A program made the position numbers and the translations under genes. The notes beneath the pieces are model-generated. The model saw only the letters and a list, made by a program, of their open reading frames with translations, did no database searches and was not told the origin of the DNA. A stretch of 64,000 nucleotides of DNA from Roseomonas aeriglobus (GTDB taxonomy: Bacteria > Pseudomonadota > Alphaproteobacteria > Sphingomonadales > Sphingomonadaceae). The stretch lies in the NCBI GenBank assembly GCA_016937575.1, contig JAFHKN010000005.1, positions 1 to 64,000 of the forward strand, read 5' to 3'. Below, piece by piece: positions 54,631 to 63,172 of the stretch. Numbering within the stretch: the stretch's first letter is position 1; each line of letters starts with the position of its first letter.

Positions 54631-55620
54631 TCAGACCGTAACGACGACCTTGCCGATCTGGTCGTTCGATTCGAGGAAGCGGTGAGCGTCCTGGATGGCG
54701 TCGAGCGGGAAAGTGCGCGCGATCCGCGGCTTGAGCGCGCCCGATTCCAGACCCGCCACGATGAACGCCTTAGCGCGATCGAGGGCGGCATCGTCCGAGA
54801 CGATCTCGCTGTAGAGATACCCCTTGAGCGTGAGGCTCTTGCCCAGCACGGAGAACAACGGGAACGGCGTCGGTTCGCCGCTGAGCGCGCCATATTCGAG
54901 CAGGATGCCTCCGCGTGCCATGCTCTCGGTCAGCGACTCGAACGACGGGCCTCCGACCGGATCTAGCACCACGCGCGCACCCTGACCATCGGTTATCTCC
55001 ATCACCTTCGCTACCAGATCCTCTTCCCCGGTCGCGACGACATGATGTGCACCGGCATCAAGCAGGGCCTGGCGCTTGGCGCCGGTACGCGTCGTCGCGA
55101 TCACCGTAGCGCCGACCATCCGCGCAATCTGGAAGGCAGCAAGACCGACGCTGCTGGAAGCAGCGGTGACGATGACGAAATCGCCCTCGCCGAGCTTCGC
55201 CTGCTCCACCAGCGCACCCCAAGCGGTGACATACTGCATCCACACGGCCGCCGCTTCCTCGAACGAAAGCGCCGCCGGATGCTTGACGACGAGGCGGGCG
55301 GGCACGTTGGCGACCTCGCCATAGGTGCCCCAGCGCGCGATATCGAGCGGGGGGATGAGGCTGACGGCTTCGCCTTCCGCAAACCCGGTCACGTCCGCGC
55401 CGACCGTGCCGACAATACCGGCAGCCTCGTAGCCGAGGCGGCTCGGGAACTCGGCTTCCTGAAGGTAGGCATGGTTGCGGAACATCACTTCGGCGCGGTT
55501 TATGCCTATCGCCTTGACAGCGATCTGCACCTCGTCGGCCGCGGGCGCGGGCACTGCCACATCTTCAATCTTGAGGACGCTGGCGTCGCCATATTCGTGG
55601 ATCCGAACGATGCGGCTCAT
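54631..55620 (-). CDS. Zinc-independent quinone oxidoreductase-like MDR protein
   Basis: 329 residues. RIVRIHEYGDASVLKIEDVA is the QOR N-terminus, GINRAEVMFRNHAYL the substrate side, and VIVTAASSSVGLAAFQIARM the NADPH loop. It lacks zinc-binding cysteines. GLESGALKPRIARTFPLDAI closes the family pattern. It is divergent from a TetR gene across 96 bases that contain a perfect palindrome, so it is probably the TetR target and part of an electrophile response. Confidence 0.9.
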   Translation of the reverse strand: MSRIVRIHEYGDASVLKIEDVAVPAPAADEVQIAVKAIGINRAEVMFRNHAYLQEAEFPSRLGYEAAGIVGTVGADVTGFAEGEAVSLIPPLDIARWGTYGEVANVPARLVVKHPAALSFEEAAAVWMQYVTAWGALVEQAKLGEGDFVIVTAASSSVGLAAFQIARMVGATVIATTRTGAKRQALLDAGAHHVVATGEEDLVAKVMEITDGQGARVVLDPVGGPSFESLTESMARGGILLEYGALSGEPTPFPLFSVLGKSLTLKGYLYSEIVSDDAALDRAKAFIVAGLESGALKPRIARTFPLDAIQDAHRFLESNDQIGKVVVTV

Positions 55621-55639
55621 GGACCATTCCTTGATTATT

Positions 55640-55651
55640 GAACGATCGTTC
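55640..55651. promoter_or_regulatory. Palindromic operator candidate for the TetR regulator
   Basis: GAACGATCGTTC is a perfect 12-base palindrome in the divergent region between the quinone oxidoreductase gene and tetR. A related half (TTATCGATCATTCC) lies at about 55687. It is the expected place and form for TetR-family autoregulation. Confidence 0.6.
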
Positions 55652-55716
55652 TGTATCGATGTCAGCGACGAGGTTCAAGCCATTATTTATCGATCATTCC
55701 ATATCGGGCACCAGAC

Positions 55717-56337
55717 ATGACAGACACGAAAGCTCGTCGTGGCGCAGGCCGCCCTCGAGAGTTCAACACTGACGCTGCGCTCGACAAGGCGGTACGGCTG
55801 TTCTGGCAGCGCGGCTACGAGGCGACATCGATGGCCGATCTGGTGGCAGAGACTGGCGTCGCCGCCGCCAGTCTCTATGCGGCGTTTGACAACAAGGCGG
55901 GGCTGTTCGCGGCGGTGATCGAGCGCTACGCTGCGACGTTCAGCGTCCACCTCTATGAACCCATCAACGATCCGGCGTTGTCCACCTTCGAGGCCGTCAA
56001 AGGCCTGCTGGAACGAGCGGCGTCATCGTTCTCGGAACCTGGAACGCCGGCCGGCTGCTTCATGTATTCGGCAGCGGCAGCCGTGTCGCCGGCGTCCGCC
56101 GCCATCGAATGCCTGCTGCGCGACAAGCGTATCGCGGCGGAGGCCCTCCTGATCGAGCGTTTACATCGGGGCGCCGCGCAGGGCGAGCTTGCGGCCGATA
56201 CTGATCCGGCCGTCCTAGGCAAATTCATCAATACGGTCATGGAAGGCATGTCCGTTCAAGCGCGCGACGGCGCTACGATCAACGAACTTCTCTCCATCGC
56301 CGAAATGGCACTCGATCGATGGCCGGCTGCGGTTTGA
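55717..56337 (+). CDS. TetR/AcrR-family transcriptional regulator
   Basis: 206 residues. The DNA-binding domain is GRPREFNTDAALDKAVRLFW and YEATSMADLVAETGVAAASL. The C-terminal ligand domain has GCFMYSAAAAVSPASAA, like TetR_C subfamilies that sense electrophiles. It is divergent from the quinone oxidoreductase gene and probably represses it and itself. A Tn3-family tnpA starts 156 bases downstream. Confidence 0.92.
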   Translation: MTDTKARRGAGRPREFNTDAALDKAVRLFWQRGYEATSMADLVAETGVAAASLYAAFDNKAGLFAAVIERYAATFSVHLYEPINDPALSTFEAVKGLLERAASSFSEPGTPAGCFMYSAAAAVSPASAAIECLLRDKRIAAEALLIERLHRGAAQGELAADTDPAVLGKFINTVMEGMSVQARDGATINELLSIAEMALDRWPAAV

Positions 56338-56493
56338 TCGTCCAAACGAGATCCCAGCAGCCTGTTTTTCAACAGCCACGAAGGTTTGAGGCGGTGACGA
56401 ACATGAGCACATAAGATTGGGCTATTGTGTATCTTAACCAGCATCTCAATCAAGCTATCTCAAACCGTAGCTCGGAAAGAATAAGGAGCATGT

Positions 56494-59415
56494 ATGCCGC
56501 GTCGCGTGACCCTGACCGATCGACAGCGCGAGGCGCTGCTTCACTTGCCGGTCGATCAAGGTGAGCTGCTGCGGCACTATACCCTCAGCGATGAGGATCT
56601 CGGGCATATCCGCCAGCGCCGGCGCGCCCACAATCGTTTTGGCTTCGCGCTGCAACTGTGCGTCCTGCGCTACCCGGGCCGGGTGCTCGCTCCTGGCGAG
56701 TTGATCCCGGCGCAGGTATCGGATTTCATCGCGGCCCAGCTCGGCCTGACCAGCGACGATCTACTCCTCTATGCCGCGCGCGAGGAGACCCGGCACGAGC
56801 ATCTGGCGGACCTTCGCCGAATCTACGGCTATCGCTCCTTTTCGGGGCGGGGCGCACGGGATTTGCGCGAATGGATCGCTCGGGAAGCCGAGGCGGCGAC
56901 ATCGAATGAGGATCTTGCCCGTCGCTTCGTTGCGGAGTGTCGCCGCACCCGCACGATCCTTCCCGGCTCCTCGACGATCGAGCGCCTTTGCGCCGATGCG
57001 CTGGTTGAGGCCGAGCGCCGGATCGAGGATCTTATCGCCCATCGCATCACGCCAACCCTGAGCGAGAATTTGGCTCACCTGTTGGAGGATACGGTGGATG
57101 GTCGCGTCACGCGCTTCGTATGGCTGCGACAGTTCGAGGTTGGCGCAAATTCAGCAGCCGCTAACCGGCTGATGGATCGACTGGAATATCTTCAAAGGTT
57201 CGATCTTCCGGCGGATTTGCTGGACGGCGTGCCGGCGCATCGTGTGACCCGGCTTCGCCGGCAGGGCGAGCGCTATTACGCCGACGGCATGCGTGATCTG
57301 CCCGAAGACAGGCGGCTTGCGATCCTCGCTGTCTGCACCCTGGAATGGCGGTCATCGCTGGCCGATGTCATCGTGGAGACCCACGATCGCATCGTAGGCC
57401 GTCTCTATCGGGCCTCCGAACGCCTTTGCAACACCAGGATCGCCGACGCAAAGGCGGCCGTTCGGGACACGCTGAAGTCCTTTGCCGAAATCGGTGGTGC
57501 TTTGCTTGGAGCGCAGGACGATGGCACGGCCCTGGACGGGATAATCGCCACCGGGCCTGGCTGGGAACGGTTCAGAACCCTTGTCGCCACGGCCTCCGCG
57601 CTGACCAACGTGCTCGCGGCCGACCCGCTCAGCCGTGTGCTGGACGGCTATCACCGTTTCCGCCTCTACGCGCCCAGGATGCTGCGCCTGCTCGACATGC
57701 AGGCGGCGCCGATCGCCACGCCTCTTCTGGCGGCCGTTGCGATGCTGCGTAACGGGATCAAGGTCGATCCGCCGGTGGATTTTCTACGTCCCAACTTGAA
57801 ATGGCATCGTCATCTTCGCGCTGAGCCCAGCGGCGACCACCGGCTTTGGGAAATCGCGGTGCTGTTCCACATCCGCGACGCCTTCCGGTCCGGTGACATA
57901 TGGTTGGCGGGATCGCGCCGCTATGGCGACCTCAAGCAGCTTCTGGTCCCGCCACAGGCGATAGAGCAGACCGCGCGGCTCGCCGTGCCGCTGCGACCCG
58001 GCGAATGGCTGGCCGAGCGCAGGGCTCGACTGGATACACGGCTGAAGGAGTTTGGCCGCGCGGCGCGAACCGGCACGATCCCAGGCGGCATCATCGAGAA
58101 CGGCAAGCTGCACATCGACAAGCTGAGGGCCGACACGCCCGAAGGGGCCGAGGATCTCGTGCTCGATCTCTATCAACAGCTCCCGCCCGCGAGGATCACC
58201 GATCTGTTGCTGGAAGTCGATGAGCGAACCGGATTTTCCGAGGCGTTCACGCATCTGCGCACCGGCGCGCCCTGCAGCGACCGGATCGGCCTGATGAACG
58301 TGTTGCTGGCGGAAGGCGTCAATCTCGGTTTGCGCAAGATGGCGGCGGCGACCAACACGCACAGCTTCTGGGAATTGCTGCGGATCGCGCGCTGGCATGT
58401 CGAAGGCAGCGCCTATGATCGGGCGCTCGCCATGATCGTGGAGGCCCACGCCGCCCTGCCCATGGCCGCCTTCTGGGGACAAGGGCAATCGGCATCCAGC
58501 GACGGGCAGTTCTTCCTTGCTACCGAGCAGGGCGAGGCGATGAATCTGATCAACGCGAAATATGGCAACGTCCCGGGCCTCAAGGGATACAGCCATGTGT
58601 CCGATCAATATGCGCCGTTCGCAACCCAGGTGATCCCGGCAACGGTCAGCGAGGCTCCCTATATCCTGGACGGGCTGCTCATGAATGACGCGGGCCGCCG
58701 CGTTCGCCAGCATTTTGCCGACACGGGCGGCTTCACCGATCATGTGTTCGCCGCCTGCGCCTTGCTCGGCTACAGGTTCGCCCCCCGTATCCGCGATCTC
58801 CCTCAGAAAAGACTCTATGCCTTCACGCCCAACGCGACGCCGGCCAATGTGCGAGCGCTGGTCGGAGGTAAGATCAATGAACCGCTCATCGAGCGCAACT
58901 GGCCCGACATCCTGCGCATCATGGCGACGATCGCAGCGGGGATCGTCGCCCCCAGCCAGATTCTTCGCAAGCTCGCCTCTTACCCGCGCCAGAATGAGCT
59001 GGCCCTCGCATTGCGAGAGGTGGGCCGCATCGAGCGAACCCTGTTCATGATCGACTGGATTCTTGATGCCGGCCTCCAGCGCCAGGCTCAGATCGGCCTC
59101 AACAAGGGTGAGGCCCACCACGCCCTAAAGCGCGCCATCAGCTTCCACCGCCGAGGTGAAATCCGGGATCGATCCGGCGAAGGCCAGCACTATCGCATCG
59201 CCGGAATGAACCTGCTCGCCGCCATCATCATATTCTGGAACACCATGAAGCTCGGCGAGGTCGTCAATACCCGGGCCGCCAGCGGTACCCATATCGCGCC
59301 TGATCTACTCGCCCACGTCTCGCCGTTGGGATGGGAACACATCAATCTAACCGGGGAATATCGCTGGCCCAAATCCCTAGGGTCAGGACCCATTGATGTG
59401 GGAGGCGCGATCTGA
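56494..59415 (+). CDS. tnpA: Tn3-family transposase TnpA, 3' end altered by an IS insertion
   Basis: 973 residues, near full family length. The N-terminal DUF4158 part is LTDRQREALLHLPVDQGELL ... FGFALQLCVLRYPGR; the DDE domain has D about 669 (SSDGQFF), D about 725 (YILDGLLMND) and E about 872 (NKGEAHHALK). GGAG lies upstream of the ATG. The last 12 codons after KSL (bases 59380-59415) come from the inserted IS5-family element, so only a few native residues are lost. No 38-bp repeat is visible on either side; the right one is removed by the IS. It should be catalytically complete but stranded. Confidence 0.92.
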   Translation: MPRRVTLTDRQREALLHLPVDQGELLRHYTLSDEDLGHIRQRRRAHNRFGFALQLCVLRYPGRVLAPGELIPAQVSDFIAAQLGLTSDDLLLYAAREETRHEHLADLRRIYGYRSFSGRGARDLREWIAREAEAATSNEDLARRFVAECRRTRTILPGSSTIERLCADALVEAERRIEDLIAHRITPTLSENLAHLLEDTVDGRVTRFVWLRQFEVGANSAAANRLMDRLEYLQRFDLPADLLDGVPAHRVTRLRRQGERYYADGMRDLPEDRRLAILAVCTLEWRSSLADVIVETHDRIVGRLYRASERLCNTRIADAKAAVRDTLKSFAEIGGALLGAQDDGTALDGIIATGPGWERFRTLVATASALTNVLAADPLSRVLDGYHRFRLYAPRMLRLLDMQAAPIATPLLAAVAMLRNGIKVDPPVDFLRPNLKWHRHLRAEPSGDHRLWEIAVLFHIRDAFRSGDIWLAGSRRYGDLKQLLVPPQAIEQTARLAVPLRPGEWLAERRARLDTRLKEFGRAARTGTIPGGIIENGKLHIDKLRADTPEGAEDLVLDLYQQLPPARITDLLLEVDERTGFSEAFTHLRTGAPCSDRIGLMNVLLAEGVNLGLRKMAAATNTHSFWELLRIARWHVEGSAYDRALAMIVEAHAALPMAAFWGQGQSASSDGQFFLATEQGEAMNLINAKYGNVPGLKGYSHVSDQYAPFATQVIPATVSEAPYILDGLLMNDAGRRVRQHFADTGGFTDHVFAACALLGYRFAPRIRDLPQKRLYAFTPNATPANVRALVGGKINEPLIERNWPDILRIMATIAAGIVAPSQILRKLASYPRQNELALALREVGRIERTLFMIDWILDAGLQRQAQIGLNKGEAHHALKRAISFHRRGEIRDRSGEGQHYRIAGMNLLAAIIIFWNTMKLGEVVNTRAASGTHIAPDLLAHVSPLGWEHINLTGEYRWPKSLGSGPIDVGGAI

Positions 59416-60215
59416 TTCAGGCTCCGTGAGGAGAGAGTGGATGAGCGACCTGTACTGGCTGACGGATGAGCAGATGGCGCGTCTGCAACCGTTCTTTCCC
59501 AAGAGCCATGGCAAGCCTCGGGTCGATGATCGGCGGGTGCTCAGCGGCATCATTTTCGTCAATCGCAACGGGCTACGCTGGTGTGATGCACCGAAGGACT
59601 ATGGGCCGCACAAGACGCTCTACAATCGCTGGAAGCGGTGGAGCGAGAGGGGTATTTTCCTGCGAATGATGGAAGGTCTCGCGGCAGCGGAGGCCGTGCC
59701 GAAGACCGTCATGATCGACGCGACCTACCTGAAGGCACACCGCACGGCATCGAGTCTGCGGGTAAAAAAGGGGATCTCGGCCGTCTGATCGGCCGCACGA
59801 AAGGCGGCATGAACACCAAACTGCACGCCGTCAGCGATGCGGACGGGCGGCCCTTGAGCTTCTTCATGACCGCCGGGCAGGTCAGCGACTACACCGGCGC
59901 GGCAGCCTTGCTCGACGATCTGCCGAAAGCACAGTGGCTGCTTGGCGACCGTGGTTATGATGCCGATTGGTTCAGAGACGCCCTGGAAGCCAAAGGCATC
60001 CAGCCCTGCATCCCGGGCCGCAGATCGCGCAACGAGCCGGTCAGATACGACAAGCGCCGCTACCGGCGCCGCAGCCGCATCGAGATCATGTTCGGCCGTC
60101 TGAAGGATTGGCGCCGCGTCGCAACTCGCTACGACCGCTGCCCAACCGTCTTCTTCTCTGCCGTCGCCCTCGCGGCCACCGTCATCTTCTGGCTATGACC
60201 AATGAGTCCTGACCC
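59380..60215 (+). mobile_element. IS5-family (IS427-group-like) insertion sequence
   Basis: The ends are inverted repeats: GGGTCAGGACCCATTGATG on the left and, reverse complemented, GGGTCAGGACTCATTGGTC on the right. TA flanks both sides (59378-59379 and 60216-60217), a likely target duplication. At 836 bp it encodes one transposase in two overlapping frames. The left flank is Tn3 tnpA and the right flank a different, truncated gene, so a deletion or recombination at this IS is likely. Confidence 0.9.
59441..60198 (+). CDS. IS5-family transposase made by -1 frameshift
   Basis: The first frame (59441-59788) carries LYWLTDEQMARLQPFFPKSH and TVMIDATYLKAHRTASSLRV with the first catalytic Asp, and stops soon after. 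The second frame continues DLGRLIGRTKGGMNTKLHAV, the Asp in LLGDRGYDADWF and the Glu in RRSRIEIMFGRLKDWRRV, to 60198. The slippery heptamer A-AAA-AAG at 59764-59770 joins them by -1 shifting, which gives one transposase of about 250 residues. This is normal for IS427-type elements and not a defect. GAGGAGAG precedes the ATG. Confidence 0.9.
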
Positions 60216-60308
60216 TAAACTGTCGATCATCACGAACATAACGAAATACATGATGATGCCGCTGACGACGGTCTGCACCGCCAAGCTCACATATGCGTTC
60301 TTCATCAT
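60216..60308 (-). pseudogene. Small membrane protein, truncated by the IS5-family element
   Basis: About 30 codons from ATG 60308: MKNAYVSLAVQTVVSGIIMY then FVMFVMIDSL, a membrane helix pair start. It then runs into the IS right end, and the frame continues as IS antisense. The start resembles small integral membrane proteins of the DUF2798 kind; this is tentative. GGGAGAGTAGCGATG gives a ribosome binding site. Confidence 0.6.
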
Positions 60309-60460
60309 CGCTACTCTCCCGTGTTGATGCCGCCCGCCCGCATAAGTGCGCCGCGCCGTGTCGCGCGTCGCCGGACAGGCTAGCGCATCCATAACAGTCA
60401 GTGGATGATACGTGCGTAATCCATCCACCCCTCACCGATTCGACAAGCCTTGCTGCAGTT

Positions 60461-61666
60461 CTAGGATACCAAACGGCCCGCGCACGCTTTCTGGACGGTC
60501 AACAGCTTGGCGTAGAAGAAGGTGCGTACCCGCGCGGTGTGCCGTTCGGTGAGAGTCGCAAACAGACCACAGGCAAAAACTGCAAGTGCGAGCGTAGCGC
60601 CAACAAGTGCGATGTTGCCCGCCGTTGGTGGTAAGCGCTCAGAGCCCACTAACAACGCTGCGGCGAATGCCATGATTGGAAAGTGCATGGCATAGAGTGA
60701 AAAGCTGGCTTTTGCTCCATAACCGGCGAACGGTCGCAACCAGCGCGGCGTTGGCGGATTCGCTCGTAGCAATATATATAGAAAAAGTGCGAATGCGCCC
60801 GCCAGTGCCAGTTCAAGGCCCTCCAGTCCGACAACCCGCACAACGATAAGTATTGCCGGTAATATGCTGCTCGCAATGATCAGCCAGGTGCGGCCAATCG
60901 GTGATCGGGGAAAATTCGTCAGATGCGTTTTGGTCATACCATGAAGCGCAGCACCACAAAGCCAACAAGCAAAGCCGATCAGCATGAATGGCGTAATCCA
61001 GGCCAGACCGATAAAAATTAAGAAGATTGACGGGCGACGTTGCCTCCAACTGACGACAATGGCCGGAAACCAGATGTAAAACCAGAATTCATAAGCGAGG
61101 CTCCAAAGTGGTCCGTTAGTGCCGAACGGCGCAACCACGATGCCCTGCAAGAAGAGAATGTTGCCTAGCAGCACATGCCACTCGAGCGCGCCGACGACAT
61201 CCTTGCGCAGCACGTAAGTCTCGGTCGTGCCGAGATGGGTCGATGACTCGAGGGCGTAGAGGCCCACCGCGTCGAGCGCTCCACCGATCACCAATGCCGG
61301 CACTAGCACGACCAGCAATCGCGCAAGGCGGTCGATCAGGTAGCTTGACCAATGCCAATCCCCGATCCGTCTGTCGATACTGCGCGCGATCCAGAAGCCG
61401 CTGAGCACGAAGAAAAGAATGACGCTTGCATGCGCATAACCAGCCAAAAAATAGCCGGCCGAAGCCGCGACCGAGGCTTGCCCGCAATAATCTTCGATGA
61501 GGAGATACCAAGCATGTGCGAACGCGACTACGACTGCCAGGACACAGCGCATGGCATCCATAACCGCAAAAGCGCCCTGACCCGACTTCTGGTCGCCGCG
61601 CTCCATGTCTTGCCCAGATTTGGTCGAAAAGCCGTCTCCGCGGCGCGCATCCGTTGTATCCCCCAT
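60461..61666 (-). CDS. Acyltransferase-3 family membrane protein
   Basis: 401 residues with about ten membrane segments. MDAMRCVLAVVVAFAHAWYL holds the conserved His, SVILFFVLSGFWIARSIDRR and GPLWSLAYEFWFYIWFPAIV are signature motifs, and SFSLYAMHFPIMAFAAALLV is the C-terminal motif. Such proteins O-acylate sugars or lipids at the inner membrane. There is no linked polysaccharide operon, so the substrate is open. The region before it on the right contains a decayed sigma-factor fragment. Confidence 0.88.
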   Translation of the reverse strand: MGDTTDARRGDGFSTKSGQDMERGDQKSGQGAFAVMDAMRCVLAVVVAFAHAWYLLIEDYCGQASVAASAGYFLAGYAHASVILFFVLSGFWIARSIDRRIGDWHWSSYLIDRLARLLVVLVPALVIGGALDAVGLYALESSTHLGTTETYVLRKDVVGALEWHVLLGNILFLQGIVVAPFGTNGPLWSLAYEFWFYIWFPAIVVSWRQRRPSIFLIFIGLAWITPFMLIGFACWLCGAALHGMTKTHLTNFPRSPIGRTWLIIASSILPAILIVVRVVGLEGLELALAGAFALFLYILLRANPPTPRWLRPFAGYGAKASFSLYAMHFPIMAFAAALLVGSERLPPTAGNIALVGATLALAVFACGLFATLTERHTARVRTFFYAKLLTVQKACAGRLVS

Positions 61667-61743
61667 GCATACGATACGACGGCAGATCGCTTACCCCTCA
61701 AACTCGTGCCTTCTTTTTTGCCGAACAGGGTGGGGCCAAGCTG

Positions 61744-62134
61744 TTACGACAGCGATGCTGCCCGTTGGCGGGCGCGATAGAGACGCGTTTCGGCCGCCTT
61801 CTCGCTTATGTCGAGTATCAGTGCGGTTTCGACTTGGCTGATGCCCTCGATAGTCCGGAGGACCAGCGATTCCTTCAAGGTCGTTGGCAACACGGCGATG
61901 GCACGTGTCGCCCGGTCCAGTTCCTGTCGATTGGCTACGGCGTCTTCAATCGCGTTTCGGTCTCCCGGGACAGCCTCGGCCTCCCTGCCAATTGGCACCG
62001 CCAATGACAAATTGCCGCACGGCGTGCTGGCCACCCATTTAAGGCAATGGTTCATCGCCATGTGAAGGCAGGGCACATGGCATTCGTGGCAGGGCGTCCA
62101 TGCACGCCTTCATGTCGGGGTTGATCTGGTGCAT
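61744..62134 (-). pseudogene. Chimera of DUF326 copper-binding protein start and ECF sigma-factor end
   Basis: From ATG 62134 (after GGAGGTAGAGAG) the frame reads MHQINPDMKACMDA, where one extra G at 62092-62094 shifts it. In the next frame it continues CHECHVPCLHMAMNHCL, the Cys/His pattern of four-helix-bundle copper-storage-type proteins (DUF326). After about 62045 the same frame becomes LPTTLKESLVLRTIEGISQV and SEKAAETRLYRARQRAASLS, region 4 of an ECF sigma factor. Both genes are truncated and fused, presumably by deletion. Confidence 0.7.
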
Positions 62135-62223
62135 CTCTCTACCTCCGTGTGAGTCCCCGCCTGCCCCTGATACGCGCGCCGCGGAATCACCCCTTGTCGC
62201 GATCTCCGTCGATCGAGGCGATG

Positions 62224-63108
62224 CTACATCGCCCATCGGCCGAACAGCGTTGCAACTATGATGCCCGCGCCAAGCATTAGGAGCGTCAGCGCCGTCATCG
62301 CGACGATCTGCGGTCCGGTCACGCGCGGGCCCGTCCCCATGCCGCTCATCCCTGCCATCGCATCGTGCTTCATGTCCGGCATCGGCGTAGCCGATTGCCG
62401 GTCCGCGGCGACCTCGTGCCCGCCATGCCCGAGTACGCGCACCGTGCCCATGCCGTGCTTCAACCGGACGCCGACAAGCCAAAGGTTGATAGGGTAGGCA
62501 ACGGCGAAGCCGACAAGCGTCGCAAGCGACATGACGCCCCAAAAGCGAAGCGAGTTGGCGTGCATCGCAGCCATGTCCCGGCTCATCAACACCACCATCG
62601 TCGGGATCATGCCGGCCATAACGGCATTCATCGAAAGCCATTCGGGGATGAACGACATGCGAAGCGCCCCCCAATAGGAACCGCCCGCCATGTCGCGCAT
62701 GAACAGCGCCTGGAAAATCAGCAGCCCGAACGCGAAGCCGAACACATATTCCGCAATCACGTCCTGCCACATCGGCAGGCCGAGTGCCGTGGTGATCGCG
62801 GCCGCGGCGATGACGCCGGTCGCGTCACCCGCCATGCAATGAATGGCCGACCCGAACGCCTGCTTCCAGAGCGGCCGAACGAAGTCCTCGTGCCGCTCGT
62901 TCGCCGGTTCCTGGCAGGACAGGACATAGGCCGCGGCCATGATCGGGCCGCCGTAGAGCGTGACCAGCAGCCACCCCCATTTCATCACCCGCAACTCGGG
63001 GTTGCGGGTGAAGGCATCCCACGCGACGTAAGCGACCGATATCGCGGTCAGCACGAACCATCCGATCAACACGGCGTCGAGCCAGGGGGCCGGGGAAGGC
63101 ATCGTCAT
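62224..63108 (-). CDS. DUF4396 membrane protein
   Basis: 294 residues. The DUF4396 signature is in FGSAIHCMAGDATGVIAAAA and WQDVIAEYVFGFAFGLLIFQ, with FIPEWLSMNAVMAGMIPTMV. About seven hydrophobic segments are present. A cytoplasmic or periplasmic His/Met-rich loop (MPDMKHDAMAGMSGMGTG) suggests copper contact. These proteins commonly accompany copper and silver resistance genes. The preceding copper-binding chimera suggests a second, degraded metal module here. Confidence 0.85.
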   Translation of the reverse strand: MTMPSPAPWLDAVLIGWFVLTAISVAYVAWDAFTRNPELRVMKWGWLLVTLYGGPIMAAAYVLSCQEPANERHEDFVRPLWKQAFGSAIHCMAGDATGVIAAAAITTALGLPMWQDVIAEYVFGFAFGLLIFQALFMRDMAGGSYWGALRMSFIPEWLSMNAVMAGMIPTMVVLMSRDMAAMHANSLRFWGVMSLATLVGFAVAYPINLWLVGVRLKHGMGTVRVLGHGGHEVAADRQSATPMPDMKHDAMAGMSGMGTGPRVTGPQIVAMTALTLLMLGAGIIVATLFGRWAM

Positions 63109-63172
63109 GGCAGCTCTCCTCTACATGCTAGAGGATACGTGGCTCCCCGCGCCAGCCCTCGCGCGGGGCGTG

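Noticed and set aside
56338..56493. A left terminal repeat of the Tn3-family element upstream of tnpA
   Set aside because: No GGGGTC-type 38-base repeat is visible there; TTTTTCAACAG near 56366 resembles other IS ends but has no partner.
59441..60198. IS5-family transposase as a frameshifted pseudogene
   Set aside because: The frame change sits on a classical A-AAA-AAG slippery site, so it is better read as programmed -1 frameshifting.
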